A DNA stretch of 64,000 nucleotides from Halosimplex aquaticum (GTDB lineage Archaea; Halobacteriota; Halobacteria; Halobacteriales; Haloarculaceae), in NCBI RefSeq assembly GCF_028747785.1, contig NZ_CP118158.1:2542001-2606000 (forward strand), given 5' to 3'. The stretch's first letter is position 1, and every line of letters starts with the position of its first letter. The notes under the pieces were generated by a model. The model was not told the DNA's origin, searched no databases, and was given only the letters and a program-made list of their open reading frames with translations. Below, piece by piece: positions 33,941 through 43,390 of this stretch. The position numbers and the translations under genes are program-made.

Positions 33941-34474
33941 CTACTCGTCGCGCGCGTCGGTCGGCGCGAACAGGTTCTCGTGTCGCTCGGCGAGGTTGGC
34001 GTAGTCGCCGGAGTTGAACGCCTCGAAGACGGCCTCGGGGTCGATCGCGGTCTCGGAGAGCGGGGTGACCGAGGCGGGCATCCCGCGGACGAACGACTCG
34101 GGCGGGACCTCGTAGCCCGGCGGGACGACGGTGCCCATCGCGACGATGCTGCCCGAGCCGATAGTGGCGTCGCTGACGGTGGAGTTGAAGCCGACCAGGG
34201 CGCCGTCTTCGACGGTTGCGTCGTTGAGGACGGCGCCGTGGCCGACCATCACCTTCTCGCCGATCGCCGAGACGTGGACGGTGGCGTTGTCGCCGACGGC
34301 CGACTGCCGGCCGACGCGCACCGGCCCGACGTCGCCGCGGAGGACCGCCCCGGGCCAGACGTTGGCGTTGGCTTCGACCGTCACGTCGCCGACGACGGTC
34401 GCCTCGCGACTGACGTGGGCGTAGCCGTGGACGTCCGGCGCCGTCCCCTCGAAGGCGTACTCGCGACTGTCCAT
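33941..34474 (-). CDS. gamma-carbonic anhydrase-like hexapeptide-repeat protein
   Basis: A 177-residue left-handed beta-helix protein of the gamma-carbonic anhydrase/PaaY family. Hexapeptide repeats run from EATVVGDVTVEANANVWPGAVLRGD to TIGSGSIVAMGTVVPPG. Two of the three usual zinc His positions are visible (NATVHVS and VGHGAVLN); the third, normally five residues after the GH, is Asn here (VLND). Carbonic anhydrase activity is therefore doubtful, though alternative ligands are possible. Members without the full triad can be scaffold or transferase-like. Single gene, convergent with the SHOCT protein. Confidence 0.85.
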   Translation of the reverse strand: MDSREYAFEGTAPDVHGYAHVSREATVVGDVTVEANANVWPGAVLRGDVGPVRVGRQSAVGDNATVHVSAIGEKVMVGHGAVLNDATVEDGALVGFNSTVSDATIGSGSIVAMGTVVPPGYEVPPESFVRGMPASVTPLSETAIDPEAVFEAFNSGDYANLAERHENLFAPTDARDE

Positions 34475-34650
34475 ACAGCGTGCGACGGGTTCCCACGCCT
34501 AAACTCTTGACCCGCCGCGCGACGGCGCGGCGGCCGGATCCGGCGGTTCGCGATCCCGCGTCGCCCCTCGTTTCGAGTGGAACCGGACGGGAACCGGCGC
34601 GGCGGACCGGGACGCGAACGCCTTTCAGCCGGCCGGGTGACACGTCGGGT

Positions 34651-35379
34651 ATGACGCGCTCCGCCGTCCAGCTGTACACGCTCCGCGACGTCGACCGCCC
34701 GTTCACCGACGTGCTCGAACTGGTCGCCGACGCCGGCTTCGACGGGGTCGAGTTCGCCTACCGCGTCACCGAGGCCGACCCCGACGCGGTCGTCCAGACG
34801 CTCGACGAGACGGGACTGGACGTCGCCGGCGCCCACGTCCCCATCGACGAGCTGGAAGGCGACTTCGAGGAGACGGTCGCGTTCTACGACGAGCTGGGCG
34901 TCGAACACGTGGTCGTCCCGTGGCTCGACGCCGAGCACTTCGAGTCCGTCGAGGCGGTCGAGGCCGCGGCCGCGCGCCTCGCGAAACTCGCCGACGAGCT
35001 CTCCGCGCACGGGATGGCGCTGCACTACCACAATCACGACCACGAGTTCACCGACCTCGACGGGGAATCCGGGTTCGACGCCTTCCTCGACGAGACCTCC
35101 TTCGGGATCGAACTCGACCTCGGCCTCGCGCTCGCGGCGGGCGACGACGTGGTCGAGCGACTGCGCGCGCTGGGCGACCGCTCGCAGCTGGTCCACCTGA
35201 AGGACTACGACGTGGAGGCGGGCGAGTCCGTCCCCGTCGGCGAGGGCGACCTCGACCTAGACGGGATCGCCGACGCCGTCGCGGCGAACGACAGCGAGTG
35301 GCTGATCTACGAGTACGAGGGCGCGGACCCGGTCGCGTCGCTCGAACGGGCCGGTTCGCGGACGAACGAACTCTGTTGA
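34651..35379 (+). CDS. sugar phosphate isomerase/epimerase family (TIM barrel)
   Basis: A 242-residue xylose-isomerase-like TIM-barrel protein: SAVQLYTLRDVDRPFTDVLELVADAGFDGVEFAY at the start, GLDVAGAHVPIDELE, VVVPWLDAEHF, LHYHNHDHEF (metal-side His) and GIELDLGLALAAG, LVHLKDYD. Members isomerise or epimerise sugars or polyols, or act in inositol catabolism. The substrate is not evident. A TATA-like element is not clear upstream. Monocistronic or leading the MBL gene 102 bases downstream. Confidence 0.88.
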   Translation: MTRSAVQLYTLRDVDRPFTDVLELVADAGFDGVEFAYRVTEADPDAVVQTLDETGLDVAGAHVPIDELEGDFEETVAFYDELGVEHVVVPWLDAEHFESVEAVEAAAARLAKLADELSAHGMALHYHNHDHEFTDLDGESGFDAFLDETSFGIELDLGLALAAGDDVVERLRALGDRSQLVHLKDYDVEAGESVPVGEGDLDLDGIADAVAANDSEWLIYEYEGADPVASLERAGSRTNELC

Positions 35380-35481
35380 CCGGACGCAGGTGAATTCACG
35401 GCCGGGTCCGCAGCCGGCGACAGGTCACACCGCCGCCGTCGACCGCACCCTTTAGGCCCGCCCCTCGCCTTGCCTCGGTCG

Positions 35482-36306
35482 ATGGACGTCACCCTCCTCG
35501 GCACCGGCGACACGACGGGGACGCCGACGCCCGGTTGCGACTGTGACACCTGCGAGCGCGCGGCGGAACTCGGCGTCGAGCGCTCCCGGTTCTCGGTCCA
35601 CGTCCGCAACGAGCGCACCGGCGAGTCGCTGCTGGTCGACGCCAGCCCCGACTTCCGCCAGCAGTTTCTCGCCCGCGACGTCCCGCTCCCCGACGCCGCC
35701 GTCGTCACGCACATCCACTTCGACCACCTCGACGGCCTCGGGCACGTCTACCGCCTGCTCGACCGCCTCCCGGTGTACGCCGCCGACGAGACCGACCCAC
35801 AGACGGACGAGAGCGTCGCCGAGACCGTCCGCCGCCGCTACGACTACCTCGACCAGGTCGAGGTGCTCCCGCGCACGCCCTTCGAGCCCATCGAGACCTG
35901 CGGGTTCGAGGTGACGCTCGTCCCCGTCGACCACCCGCCGCTGCACTGCTACGGCCTCGCCATCGAAGACCCCGAGACCGGTGCGAAGCTCTCGATATCG
36001 GGCGACACGACGTACGACATCGGGGAGGCGTCCCGGGCCGTGCTCGACGACCCGGACCTGCTGCTCGCCGACGGCATCGTCCCCGCGGAGTACTGCGAGC
36101 ACCACCCGGCGGGCGGCGCGCACTTCGACGACGACGGCCTCGCGCGGACCTTCGGCACGAAGCACATGACCGTCGAGGGCGCGCAGGCGCTCGGCGCGGA
36201 CCTGAACGCCGACGAGACCCGGGTGGTCCACGTCTCGCACTTCCTCGACGCCGACCGCGCGTTCGACGACCCCCTGGCCGTCGACGGCGAGCGGTTCGAA
36301 CTCTGA
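35482..36306 (+). CDS. MBL-fold metallo-hydrolase, PhnP-like
   Basis: A 274-residue metallo-beta-lactamase-fold hydrolase. It starts MDVTLLGTGDTTGTPTPGCDCDTC, has the metal signature THIHFDHLDGLGH (HxHxDH), a further His in VDHPPLHCYG, LSISGDTTY (Asp) and a C-terminal VVHVSHF. The GTPTPGCDCDTC segment, with three Cys, resembles the PhnP/lipoate-pyrroloquinoline group, in which a Cys-based zinc site sits near the N-terminus. It probably cleaves cyclic phosphodiesters; the precise substrate is unknown. ATG 35482 is chosen over an upstream TTG. Confidence 0.88.
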   Translation: MDVTLLGTGDTTGTPTPGCDCDTCERAAELGVERSRFSVHVRNERTGESLLVDASPDFRQQFLARDVPLPDAAVVTHIHFDHLDGLGHVYRLLDRLPVYAADETDPQTDESVAETVRRRYDYLDQVEVLPRTPFEPIETCGFEVTLVPVDHPPLHCYGLAIEDPETGAKLSISGDTTYDIGEASRAVLDDPDLLLADGIVPAEYCEHHPAGGAHFDDDGLARTFGTKHMTVEGAQALGADLNADETRVVHVSHFLDADRAFDDPLAVDGERFEL

Positions 36307-36394
36307 GCGGACGCGACGGCCAGACGCTCCCGTCGCCGGGAGGGTCTCGGAGGTACAAGAGCGCGGCCGGGCAACGCTGGTCGGAGCTTCGACA

Positions 36395-37657
36395 ATGTCA
36401 GAACACACGCGGCGACAGTTCGTGCGACTCGCGGGGGTCACGGCGCTCGGGGCCGCCGGGACGGCCACCGCTGTGGCCCAGAGCGACGACGAGACCGGAG
36501 GCGAGTGGACCGCGGCGGAGTCGCCGACGGACAAGCCGCTCAACGACGCGGTCGAGACGAGTCGGGGGCCGTTCGCCGTCGGCGGCGGCGGCGACGTCGT
36601 GGGGCGGACGGCCGACGGCTGGCGGAAGGTCGTCGAGTACGGCCCGCAGGCCCGCAGTCGGCCGCTCACCGGCGTGGACGTCACCGACGACGGCGCGGCC
36701 ATCTGGTTCGTCGGCGGCAGCGGCGTCATCGGCGAGTACAACGTCGAGACGAAGACGCTGACGAACTACTCGGCGCCGAAGGGCAAGACGAGCACGTGGG
36801 AGGACTGCGCCGTCCGCGGCACGGCCGGCGAGAACGAGCGGCTCTACTTCGTCAACGGGTCCGGCGAGCTGCTCGTCGGCGTCCGGCAGGACAGCGGCGC
36901 CGTGAAGTACCGGGACGTGGTCAAGCCCGGCGGCGGGTCGACCATCCCCGGCATCGACTTCAACTCGCGGTCGAACGGCCACGTGGTCAGCACGAGCCAG
37001 TTCGTCGCGCGGTCGAGCGACGGCGGCGAGTCGTGGACCCGGATCGGTATCGACTTCGCCGGGACGAGTTTCTTCGACGTCGCGAGCGTCGGCCCGAGAG
37101 ACGTCAACGTCGCGGCCGGCAACGGCATCGTCTACCGCTACGACGGCTTCCGGTGGACGCCCCACGTCATCGACGACGGCAGGCAGAGCATCCGCGCCGT
37201 CGACCGGACGGCCGACGGGGGCGTCGCCGCCGGCGACGGGGGCAAGGTGTACGACCGCGTCTCGACCGGCCAGTGGGAGCGCACCCAGACGCCCGTCGAG
37301 ACGAAACTCCGGGGCGTCGCGTACGGCACCCGCGGCGTCGACGTCGCGGTCGGCAACAACGGCCGGATCGTCGAGCGGGTCCGCGACGGGAGCGGCGGTG
37401 GCGGTACCACCGCGACCACGTCGCCGGACGGGACCGCCACGGCACCCGTGACCGAAACCGCCACGGAGACCTCAAACGGGACCGCCACCGAGACACCGAA
37501 CGGGACCACCACCGCGACGGCGACGACCACTCCGACGCCGGCAGAGACGCCGGCGTCGACCGAGACGAACGCGTCGGTCGCGTCCGTCGAGCGCGCCCAG
37601 CCGCTGTGGGTCGCGCCCGAGTGGGTAGAGACGTACCGCGAGGGCGTCTGGGTGTAG
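36395..37657 (+). CDS. Tat-exported beta-propeller-like (YCF48/BNR) protein
   Basis: A 420-residue secreted protein with a twin-arginine signal (TRRQFVRLAGVTALGAAGTATAVAQ, residues 5-29). The body repeats short propeller-like segments: PFAVGGGGDVVGRTADGWRKV, AIWFVGGSGVIGEYN, VVSTSQFVARSSDGGESWTRIGID, DVNVAAGNGIVYRYDGFRW, GVAAGDGGKVYDR and DVAVGNNGRIVER, suggesting a BNR/YCF48-like fold of at least six blades. A Thr/Glu/Pro-rich linker (residues about 330-395) precedes a short C-terminal block ending WVETYREGVWV. The role at the cell surface is unknown. Confidence 0.83.
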   Translation: MSEHTRRQFVRLAGVTALGAAGTATAVAQSDDETGGEWTAAESPTDKPLNDAVETSRGPFAVGGGGDVVGRTADGWRKVVEYGPQARSRPLTGVDVTDDGAAIWFVGGSGVIGEYNVETKTLTNYSAPKGKTSTWEDCAVRGTAGENERLYFVNGSGELLVGVRQDSGAVKYRDVVKPGGGSTIPGIDFNSRSNGHVVSTSQFVARSSDGGESWTRIGIDFAGTSFFDVASVGPRDVNVAAGNGIVYRYDGFRWTPHVIDDGRQSIRAVDRTADGGVAAGDGGKVYDRVSTGQWERTQTPVETKLRGVAYGTRGVDVAVGNNGRIVERVRDGSGGGGTTATTSPDGTATAPVTETATETSNGTATETPNGTTTATATTTPTPAETPASTETNASVASVERAQPLWVAPEWVETYREGVWV

Positions 37658-37716
37658 GACGACCACGGCCGCCCGGCCGAAATCTTTTTTCGCCCCAGCG
37701 GAGTACCCCGAGTCGA

Positions 37717-37804
37717 ATGCAGTCCGCTCTCGCGTGGCGCTGGCGCCCGCCCGCTTCGAGAGCGGACAGTGTCGCGACCGCGGGCGGCCGGGCCTAACCC
37801 GGCC
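37717..37804 (+). promoter_or_regulatory. candidate trpS leader: Trp-codon leader peptide plus two hairpins
   Basis: A 26-codon ORF runs from ATG 37717 to TAA 37797 and contains two Trp codons close together (positions 7 and 9, ALAWRWRP). A perfect 11-bp stem is formed by GTCCGCTCTCG (37722-37732) and CGAGAGCGGAC (37757-37767), with both Trp codons in its loop. A second perfect 7-bp stem, GGCCGGG (37786-37792) and CCCGGCC (37798-37804), has the TAA stop in its 5-base loop. A TATA-like gaaatctttttt lies at 37680-37690, about 28 bases before the ATG. It sits 72 bases before the tryptophanyl-tRNA synthetase start. Confidence 0.55.
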
Positions 37805-37875
37805 GCGCCGGGCGCGGCGCTCCCTCGTTCTCCCGACCGATTCGCCCGCCAGCCACCGCAGCCCCACAGACACAC

Positions 37876-39078
37876 ATGCACGACGACACAGCGACCGACG
37901 CACAGACGGCACAGGAGCCGACAGAAACGGACCGTCCGGACGAGTTCACCGTCACGCCCTACGACGTGGAGGGGACCGTCGACTACGACCGCCTGCTGGA
38001 GCAGTTCGGCGCCGACCGGCTCACCGACGAGCAGATCCGCCGGTTCCCCGACCACCCGATGCTCCGGCGGCGCGTCTTCTACGCCGGCCGGGACGTCGAC
38101 GGGTATCTCGACGCGGCCCAGGCCGGCGAGACTCACTCTATCGTCACCGGCATCGGCCCCTCGGGACCGATGCACCTCGGCCACGTCCTCGTCTTCTACC
38201 TCGCGAAGCGACTGCAGGAGGCGACCGGCGCGTACGTCTACGTCCCGCTCTCGGACGACGAGAAGTTCTACGCCAAGGACCTCTCGTTTGCGGAGATCGA
38301 GGCGGCCACCCGCAGCAATCTCAGGGACCTGCTCGCGGTCGGCTTCGACCCCGAGCGCACGCGGATCGTCGTCGATCGACTGGACGCCGACGTGCTCTAC
38401 CCGCAGGCCGCCCGCGTCGCCGCCGGCATCACCCAGTCCACCGTCGACGCGACCTACGGCGACCCCGACAACGTCGGCCTCTCGTTCTACCCGGCGATGC
38501 AGGCCACCCATCTGCTCCTCCCGCAACTCGTCCACGGCCGCCACCCGACGCTGGTCCCCATCGCCGTCGACCAGGACCCCCACGTCCGGGTCTGCCGGGA
38601 CGTGGCCGCCAAGGAGCGCTTCGACGTGGACAAGCCCGGCGCACTGCTCGGGAAGTTCCTGCCCGCCCTCGACGGGCCGGGGAAGATGTCCTCCTCGTCG
38701 GACGCGCCGGCCATCGAGTTGACCGACGACCGCGAGACCGTCCGCGAGAAGATCATGCAGTACGCCCACTCCGGCGGCCGCGTCGACGTCGACGAGCACC
38801 GCGAGCACGGCGGCGATCCCTCGGTCGACGTGGCCTACCAGTACCTCCACACGTTCTTCGAACCCGACGACGAGCGCGTCGAGGAACTCGCGGCCCGGTA
38901 CCGCTCGGGCGAGTTGCTGACGGGCGAACTGAAGGAGATCGCCGCCGAGCGGATCGGCGACTTCCTCGCCGAGCACCGGGAGCGACGCGACGCGCTCGGC
39001 GACCTGGAGGAGGAACTCGAGCCGTATCGGCTCACGGGGGACGAGCGAGCGCGACTGCGGCCGTCGGTGTTCGAGTGA
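37876..39078 (+). CDS. trpS: tryptophan--tRNA ligase
   Basis: A 400-residue class I aminoacyl-tRNA synthetase that charges tRNA(Trp). The HIGH-type motif is ATP-side IGPSGPMHLGHVLVFYLAKRLQ at residue about 95, KMSKS is GPGKMSSSSDAPAIELTDD near residue 275, and VALAVDQDPHVRVCRDVA matches the conserved VxxDQDPxxR binding segment. Archaeal-type N-terminal extension EFTVTPYDVEGTVDYDRLLEQFG is present. Length suits the shorter of the two TrpRS types found in haloarchaea. The upstream leader (37717-37804) suggests regulation by tryptophan. Confidence 0.94.
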   Translation: MHDDTATDAQTAQEPTETDRPDEFTVTPYDVEGTVDYDRLLEQFGADRLTDEQIRRFPDHPMLRRRVFYAGRDVDGYLDAAQAGETHSIVTGIGPSGPMHLGHVLVFYLAKRLQEATGAYVYVPLSDDEKFYAKDLSFAEIEAATRSNLRDLLAVGFDPERTRIVVDRLDADVLYPQAARVAAGITQSTVDATYGDPDNVGLSFYPAMQATHLLLPQLVHGRHPTLVPIAVDQDPHVRVCRDVAAKERFDVDKPGALLGKFLPALDGPGKMSSSSDAPAIELTDDRETVREKIMQYAHSGGRVDVDEHREHGGDPSVDVAYQYLHTFFEPDDERVEELAARYRSGELLTGELKEIAAERIGDFLAEHRERRDALGDLEEELEPYRLTGDERARLRPSVFE

Positions 39079-39094
39079 GAGCGGCGGACGAGTT

Positions 39095-39143
39095 GGCCCC
39101 CGCCGAGTTCGCAGCGCGTGGCCCCGCCGAGTTCGCAGCGCGG
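39095..39143. repeat. tandem duplication of about 25 bp after trpS
   Basis: The block starting ggcccc at 39095-39119 is repeated directly at 39120-39143 with one missing C and one changed end base; the core CGCCGAGTTCGCAGCGCG is identical. It is 17 bases after the trpS stop and 117 bases before the DUF1508 protein start, in otherwise empty sequence. It may be a slippage product. Confidence 0.7.
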
Positions 39144-39260
39144 CCATGTCGATTTCCGGTTCCTGATCGGCTTACGGCCGGGTACTTGCCGGTTACAATC
39201 GCGGCCAGAGCGGGATGAACTGTCTGAAGACTTATTAGTACTACCCCTGTCCGGTGGGCC

Positions 39261-42080
39261 ATGTCGACAGAAACGAACAGTCGGGGGGCGCCCTACGACG
39301 GGCAGCTGTTCGAACTGTACACGAAGTACGTACGAGAACCGGAGTCGAAGATGGACGTCTACGGGTACACCCTGCTCGTGACGGGGTACCTGCTGGCTAT
39401 CGGGGGGATGCTGGTCTACCTGCTCGGGCCGAGCGGCACGGGGGCCGCGACCGATACCGTGTACCTGGTGCGGAAGATCGCGGTGTTGCTGGCCGCACCG
39501 GGCCTGCTGCTGTCGTTGCTCGGGATCGTGTCGCTGTTACCGGTGACCAACCGGAGCCTCTACGCGGCCGTCACCGGGACGGTCGTCGGGCTCGCGGCGG
39601 TCGTGATGTTCGGGATGTACTACCCGCGGAACTGGCACTTCGGGACGCCGAGCTACAGCGGGCAGATCATCGCCGTCTACACCGCGGGCGTCGCCGTCGT
39701 GGCCGGGGTGGTCATCATGGTCCCGGTCGTCACGGGCGAGCGGAGCTACTTCTCGGAGACGACGGTCGGCCACGAGTACGAACACCCGGACATCGCTCTC
39801 GGGAAGACCGACCGCGGCGGGCTGTTCGCGGTGTTCAAGCGGAACACGGAGTGGAGCTGGCGGTTCATCGACCAGAACGCCGTCGCGGGCAGCACCGGAT
39901 CGTTCCTCTCGCGGCTCGAAGCGGAGGAGCGGGTCGACGCGGTCAAAGAGCAGGTCGCCGACGCGAGCCTGCTGGAGATCAAGCACGCGGCCTTCCGGCT
40001 GTACGAGGGCGGCGACGGCCAGTGGCAGTGGCACCTCTTGCGCGACGACGGGGGCGCCGTGGCGGAAGGCGGGCGCGACTTCGAGTCGCGGGACACCGCG
40101 GAGTCGGCCATCAACGTCATCAAGGACCACGGCCCTGACGCCGACGTCATCGTCCGCGACGAGGCCGCCTTCGACGTCCAGCAACGCGGCTCGGACTTCG
40201 TCTGGCGGCTCGTCGACGAGGACCGCAACCCGCTCGCCGAGGGCGTCGAGACCCAGAACGACCGCTCGGGAGTGCGGGCCGACATCGACGCGTTCCGCGA
40301 GCGAGTCGGCGAGGCGACCGAACTCGCCGTCGACGCCTACGGCGTGGAACTGCGCTCGGCCGACGACGGCTGGCGCTGGCACCTCCGCGACGAGGCCCAC
40401 CGCCGCCTGGCGTCGAGCGCGGGCGCCTACGAGTCGAAGGGCGTCGCCGAGGAGGCCGTCTACGACCTGCTCGAACGGGTCGAGCGCGCAAGCACCGTCG
40501 TCGCCGGCCAGCCGACCTACGACGTCTACCAGACCGGGAGCGACTGGGCGTGGCGCCTCGTCGACGAGACGGGATCGCCCGTGGCCCGCGGCGTCGAGAC
40601 CGTCGGCGACGCCGAGACGGCCGCCGCCGGCGCCAGGGAACTGCAGTCCCACGCCGGGTCCGCCGAGGTCGTCGAGATCGAGGACCTGGAGTTCGAGACG
40701 TATCGGCGCGACGGCGCGTGGCACTGGCGGCTCGTCGACTCCGAACGCGCGGTCCACGCCCGGAGCACGGACGCCTACGAGTCCGACGAGGAGGCCACCG
40801 CGGTGGTCGAGCGCGTCCGCAGCGAAGCGCCCGAGGCGGACCTCATCGAGTTCGACACGGCCGCCTTCCAGGTGTACGAGGCCGAGGGCGGCGCCTGGCG
40901 CTGGCGCCTCATCGACGAGGACGGGACGGTCCTGGCCGACTCCGGCCAGGGCGAGTACGAGTCGAAAGACGACGCCATGAGCGCGATGATGACCCTGCAG
41001 GAGAACGCGCCCGACGCCGAGCACCTGGAGATCGAGAACGCGGCCTTCGAACTGTTCCAGGACGACGGCGGCTGGGGCTGGCGGCTCGTCGACGACATCG
41101 GCGACACCATCGCCGACAGCGCGCGGCGCTACGACTCCGAGGAGGCCGCCCGGCAGGCGATGGACGCCCTCGTCGGCTCCGTCAGCGACGTCGGCGAGCG
41201 CCGGATGCGCGACGGCATCTTCCAGGTCTACGCCGACGGCGACGACGAGTGGTGGTGGCGGTTCGTCCGCCCCGACGGCCGGATCGTCGCCGAGTCGCCG
41301 ACGGAGTTCGGCACGCGCCACCAGGCCGAAGCCGCCGTCGAGTCGCTCGCGGCCGACGCGACCGACGCGCCGGTCGCCACCGTCGGCAGTCTCGCGGTCC
41401 GCCTCGACCCCGACGACTGGCACTGGGAACTCGTCGACGCGGACCGCGAGTCCGTGGCGACCGGGCACGTGACCTACGAGGACCGAGAGGCGGTCGCGGC
41501 GGCGGTCTCGGACCTGCAGTCCTCGGCGGCCGACGCGACCGTCTACGAGATCCGGGACGCCGCGTTCGACTGCTACCGCACGGACGACGGATGGACCTGG
41601 CGGCTCGTCGACGCCGATCACGAGACCCTCGCCCGCGCGTCGACGACGTACGACGGGCGCGAGGCCGTCGAGTCCGCGGTCGGCCTGGTGAGCAGGCTCG
41701 CGCCGGACGCGGACGTCCTCGACTACGACGACGTGGCCTTCGAACTCCAGGAAGCCGACGGGGGCTGGACGTGGCGGCTCGTCGACGAGGAACAGCGCGT
41801 CGTCGGGGCCGCCGCGGGCTATCACGAGTCACAGGCCGCCGCGGAGCGGGACATCGAGGCGGCCCGCGAGGCGTTCGGGGACGCGAGCGTCCTCGAGATC
41901 GACTCCGCCGCCTTCGAGTTCCACCGCACCGACGAGGGGTGGACCTGGCGGCTCGTCGACGACCACGGCGAGGAGCTCGCCGAGAGCATCGCGACCTTCC
42001 AGAGCCGCGTCGAGGCCCAGGAGGACCTCTCGACCATCAAGTCGCTCGGCCCGGACGCCTGGGTCTCCACGGCCGAGTAG
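39261..42080 (+). CDS. membrane protein with 13 DUF1508-like repeats
   Basis: A 939-residue protein. Residues 34-157 hold four predicted membrane helices; from about residue 190 to the end come 13 tandem copies of a DUF1508 domain (about 58 residues each), every one with a core of FxVYxxxxxxWxWRLVDxxGxxxA, a helix of AxxAVxxLxxxAPDA and a strand of LEIExAAF. DUF1508 single domains dimerise in small haloarchaeal proteins. Thirteen in one chain, with the N-terminal membrane anchor, suggests a large scaffold inside the cell or at its surface. Each repeat is diverged at DNA level, so the array is old. TATA-like cttatta lies about 30 bases upstream. Confidence 0.9.
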   Translation: MSTETNSRGAPYDGQLFELYTKYVREPESKMDVYGYTLLVTGYLLAIGGMLVYLLGPSGTGAATDTVYLVRKIAVLLAAPGLLLSLLGIVSLLPVTNRSLYAAVTGTVVGLAAVVMFGMYYPRNWHFGTPSYSGQIIAVYTAGVAVVAGVVIMVPVVTGERSYFSETTVGHEYEHPDIALGKTDRGGLFAVFKRNTEWSWRFIDQNAVAGSTGSFLSRLEAEERVDAVKEQVADASLLEIKHAAFRLYEGGDGQWQWHLLRDDGGAVAEGGRDFESRDTAESAINVIKDHGPDADVIVRDEAAFDVQQRGSDFVWRLVDEDRNPLAEGVETQNDRSGVRADIDAFRERVGEATELAVDAYGVELRSADDGWRWHLRDEAHRRLASSAGAYESKGVAEEAVYDLLERVERASTVVAGQPTYDVYQTGSDWAWRLVDETGSPVARGVETVGDAETAAAGARELQSHAGSAEVVEIEDLEFETYRRDGAWHWRLVDSERAVHARSTDAYESDEEATAVVERVRSEAPEADLIEFDTAAFQVYEAEGGAWRWRLIDEDGTVLADSGQGEYESKDDAMSAMMTLQENAPDAEHLEIENAAFELFQDDGGWGWRLVDDIGDTIADSARRYDSEEAARQAMDALVGSVSDVGERRMRDGIFQVYADGDDEWWWRFVRPDGRIVAESPTEFGTRHQAEAAVESLAADATDAPVATVGSLAVRLDPDDWHWELVDADRESVATGHVTYEDREAVAAAVSDLQSSAADATVYEIRDAAFDCYRTDDGWTWRLVDADHETLARASTTYDGREAVESAVGLVSRLAPDADVLDYDDVAFELQEADGGWTWRLVDEEQRVVGAAAGYHESQAAAERDIEAAREAFGDASVLEIDSAAFEFHRTDEGWTWRLVDDHGEELAESIATFQSRVEAQEDLSTIKSLGPDAWVSTAE

Positions 42081-42201
42081 GCGAGTCCCCGTCCGGGCGT
42101 CGCCGGACCCGAGGCCGCCGGTCGTGGCGACGTACCCGGGGCGGCCGGCCGTGACGACGAACGCGCGAACTGCTTTCCGATCGGGCACCGAACCCGCTGT
42201 C

Positions 42202-42547
42202 GTGAACGCGCGAGCGACCGGAATCAGCGCCGTGTTCGCCGCCGTCGCGGGCGCCGCTCTGTGGCCACCTCAAGCGGTCTACTGGACCGCCGTGGCCGAG
42301 CGGATCGGCGAGGCGCCCACGTTGGCGGTCGTGATCGCCGTGGCGGTCGGTCTCGGCGGCGCGTTCGCGACGATCGCGGACATCCGACCGCAGGAGTTCG
42401 CGATCGGTGCCGCGACCGCGTACGGCCTCGGGATGGCGGCCATCGCGGTGGTGATCGCCCCCGACAGCCCGGTTCATCTGGGCCTCTACGGCGGCATTCT
42501 CCTCTGTCTCGTCGCGGGCGCGGTCGGCGCGGGCCGCCGCGCGACCG

Positions 42548-42555
<8 letters not shown>
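42202..42555 (+). CDS. small four-TM membrane protein
   Basis: A 117-residue hydrophobic protein with four helices (residues about 5-25, 35-55, 60-83, 85-108) and a short charged end RRATDD. The start is uncertain: GTG 42202 begins the first helix, and an in-frame GTG at 42124 would add 26 residues that look non-membranous. Its stop (42555) overlaps the start of the downstream ABC ATPase (42548) by eight bases, so it is translationally coupled to, and probably belongs with, the exporter. Confidence 0.7.

Positions 42556-43390
<835 letters not shown>

Noticed and set aside
37680..37690. T-run ctttttt as a terminator of the propeller gene
   Set aside because: A small hairpin precedes it, but its place about 28 bases before the leader ATG also fits a promoter; left as ambiguous rather than called as a terminator.
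39537..41825. 762-codon minus-strand frame opposite the DUF1508 repeat gene
   Set aside because: It is antisense to an obvious repeat protein and consists of Val/Asp/Arg-rich low-complexity translation; no independent support.
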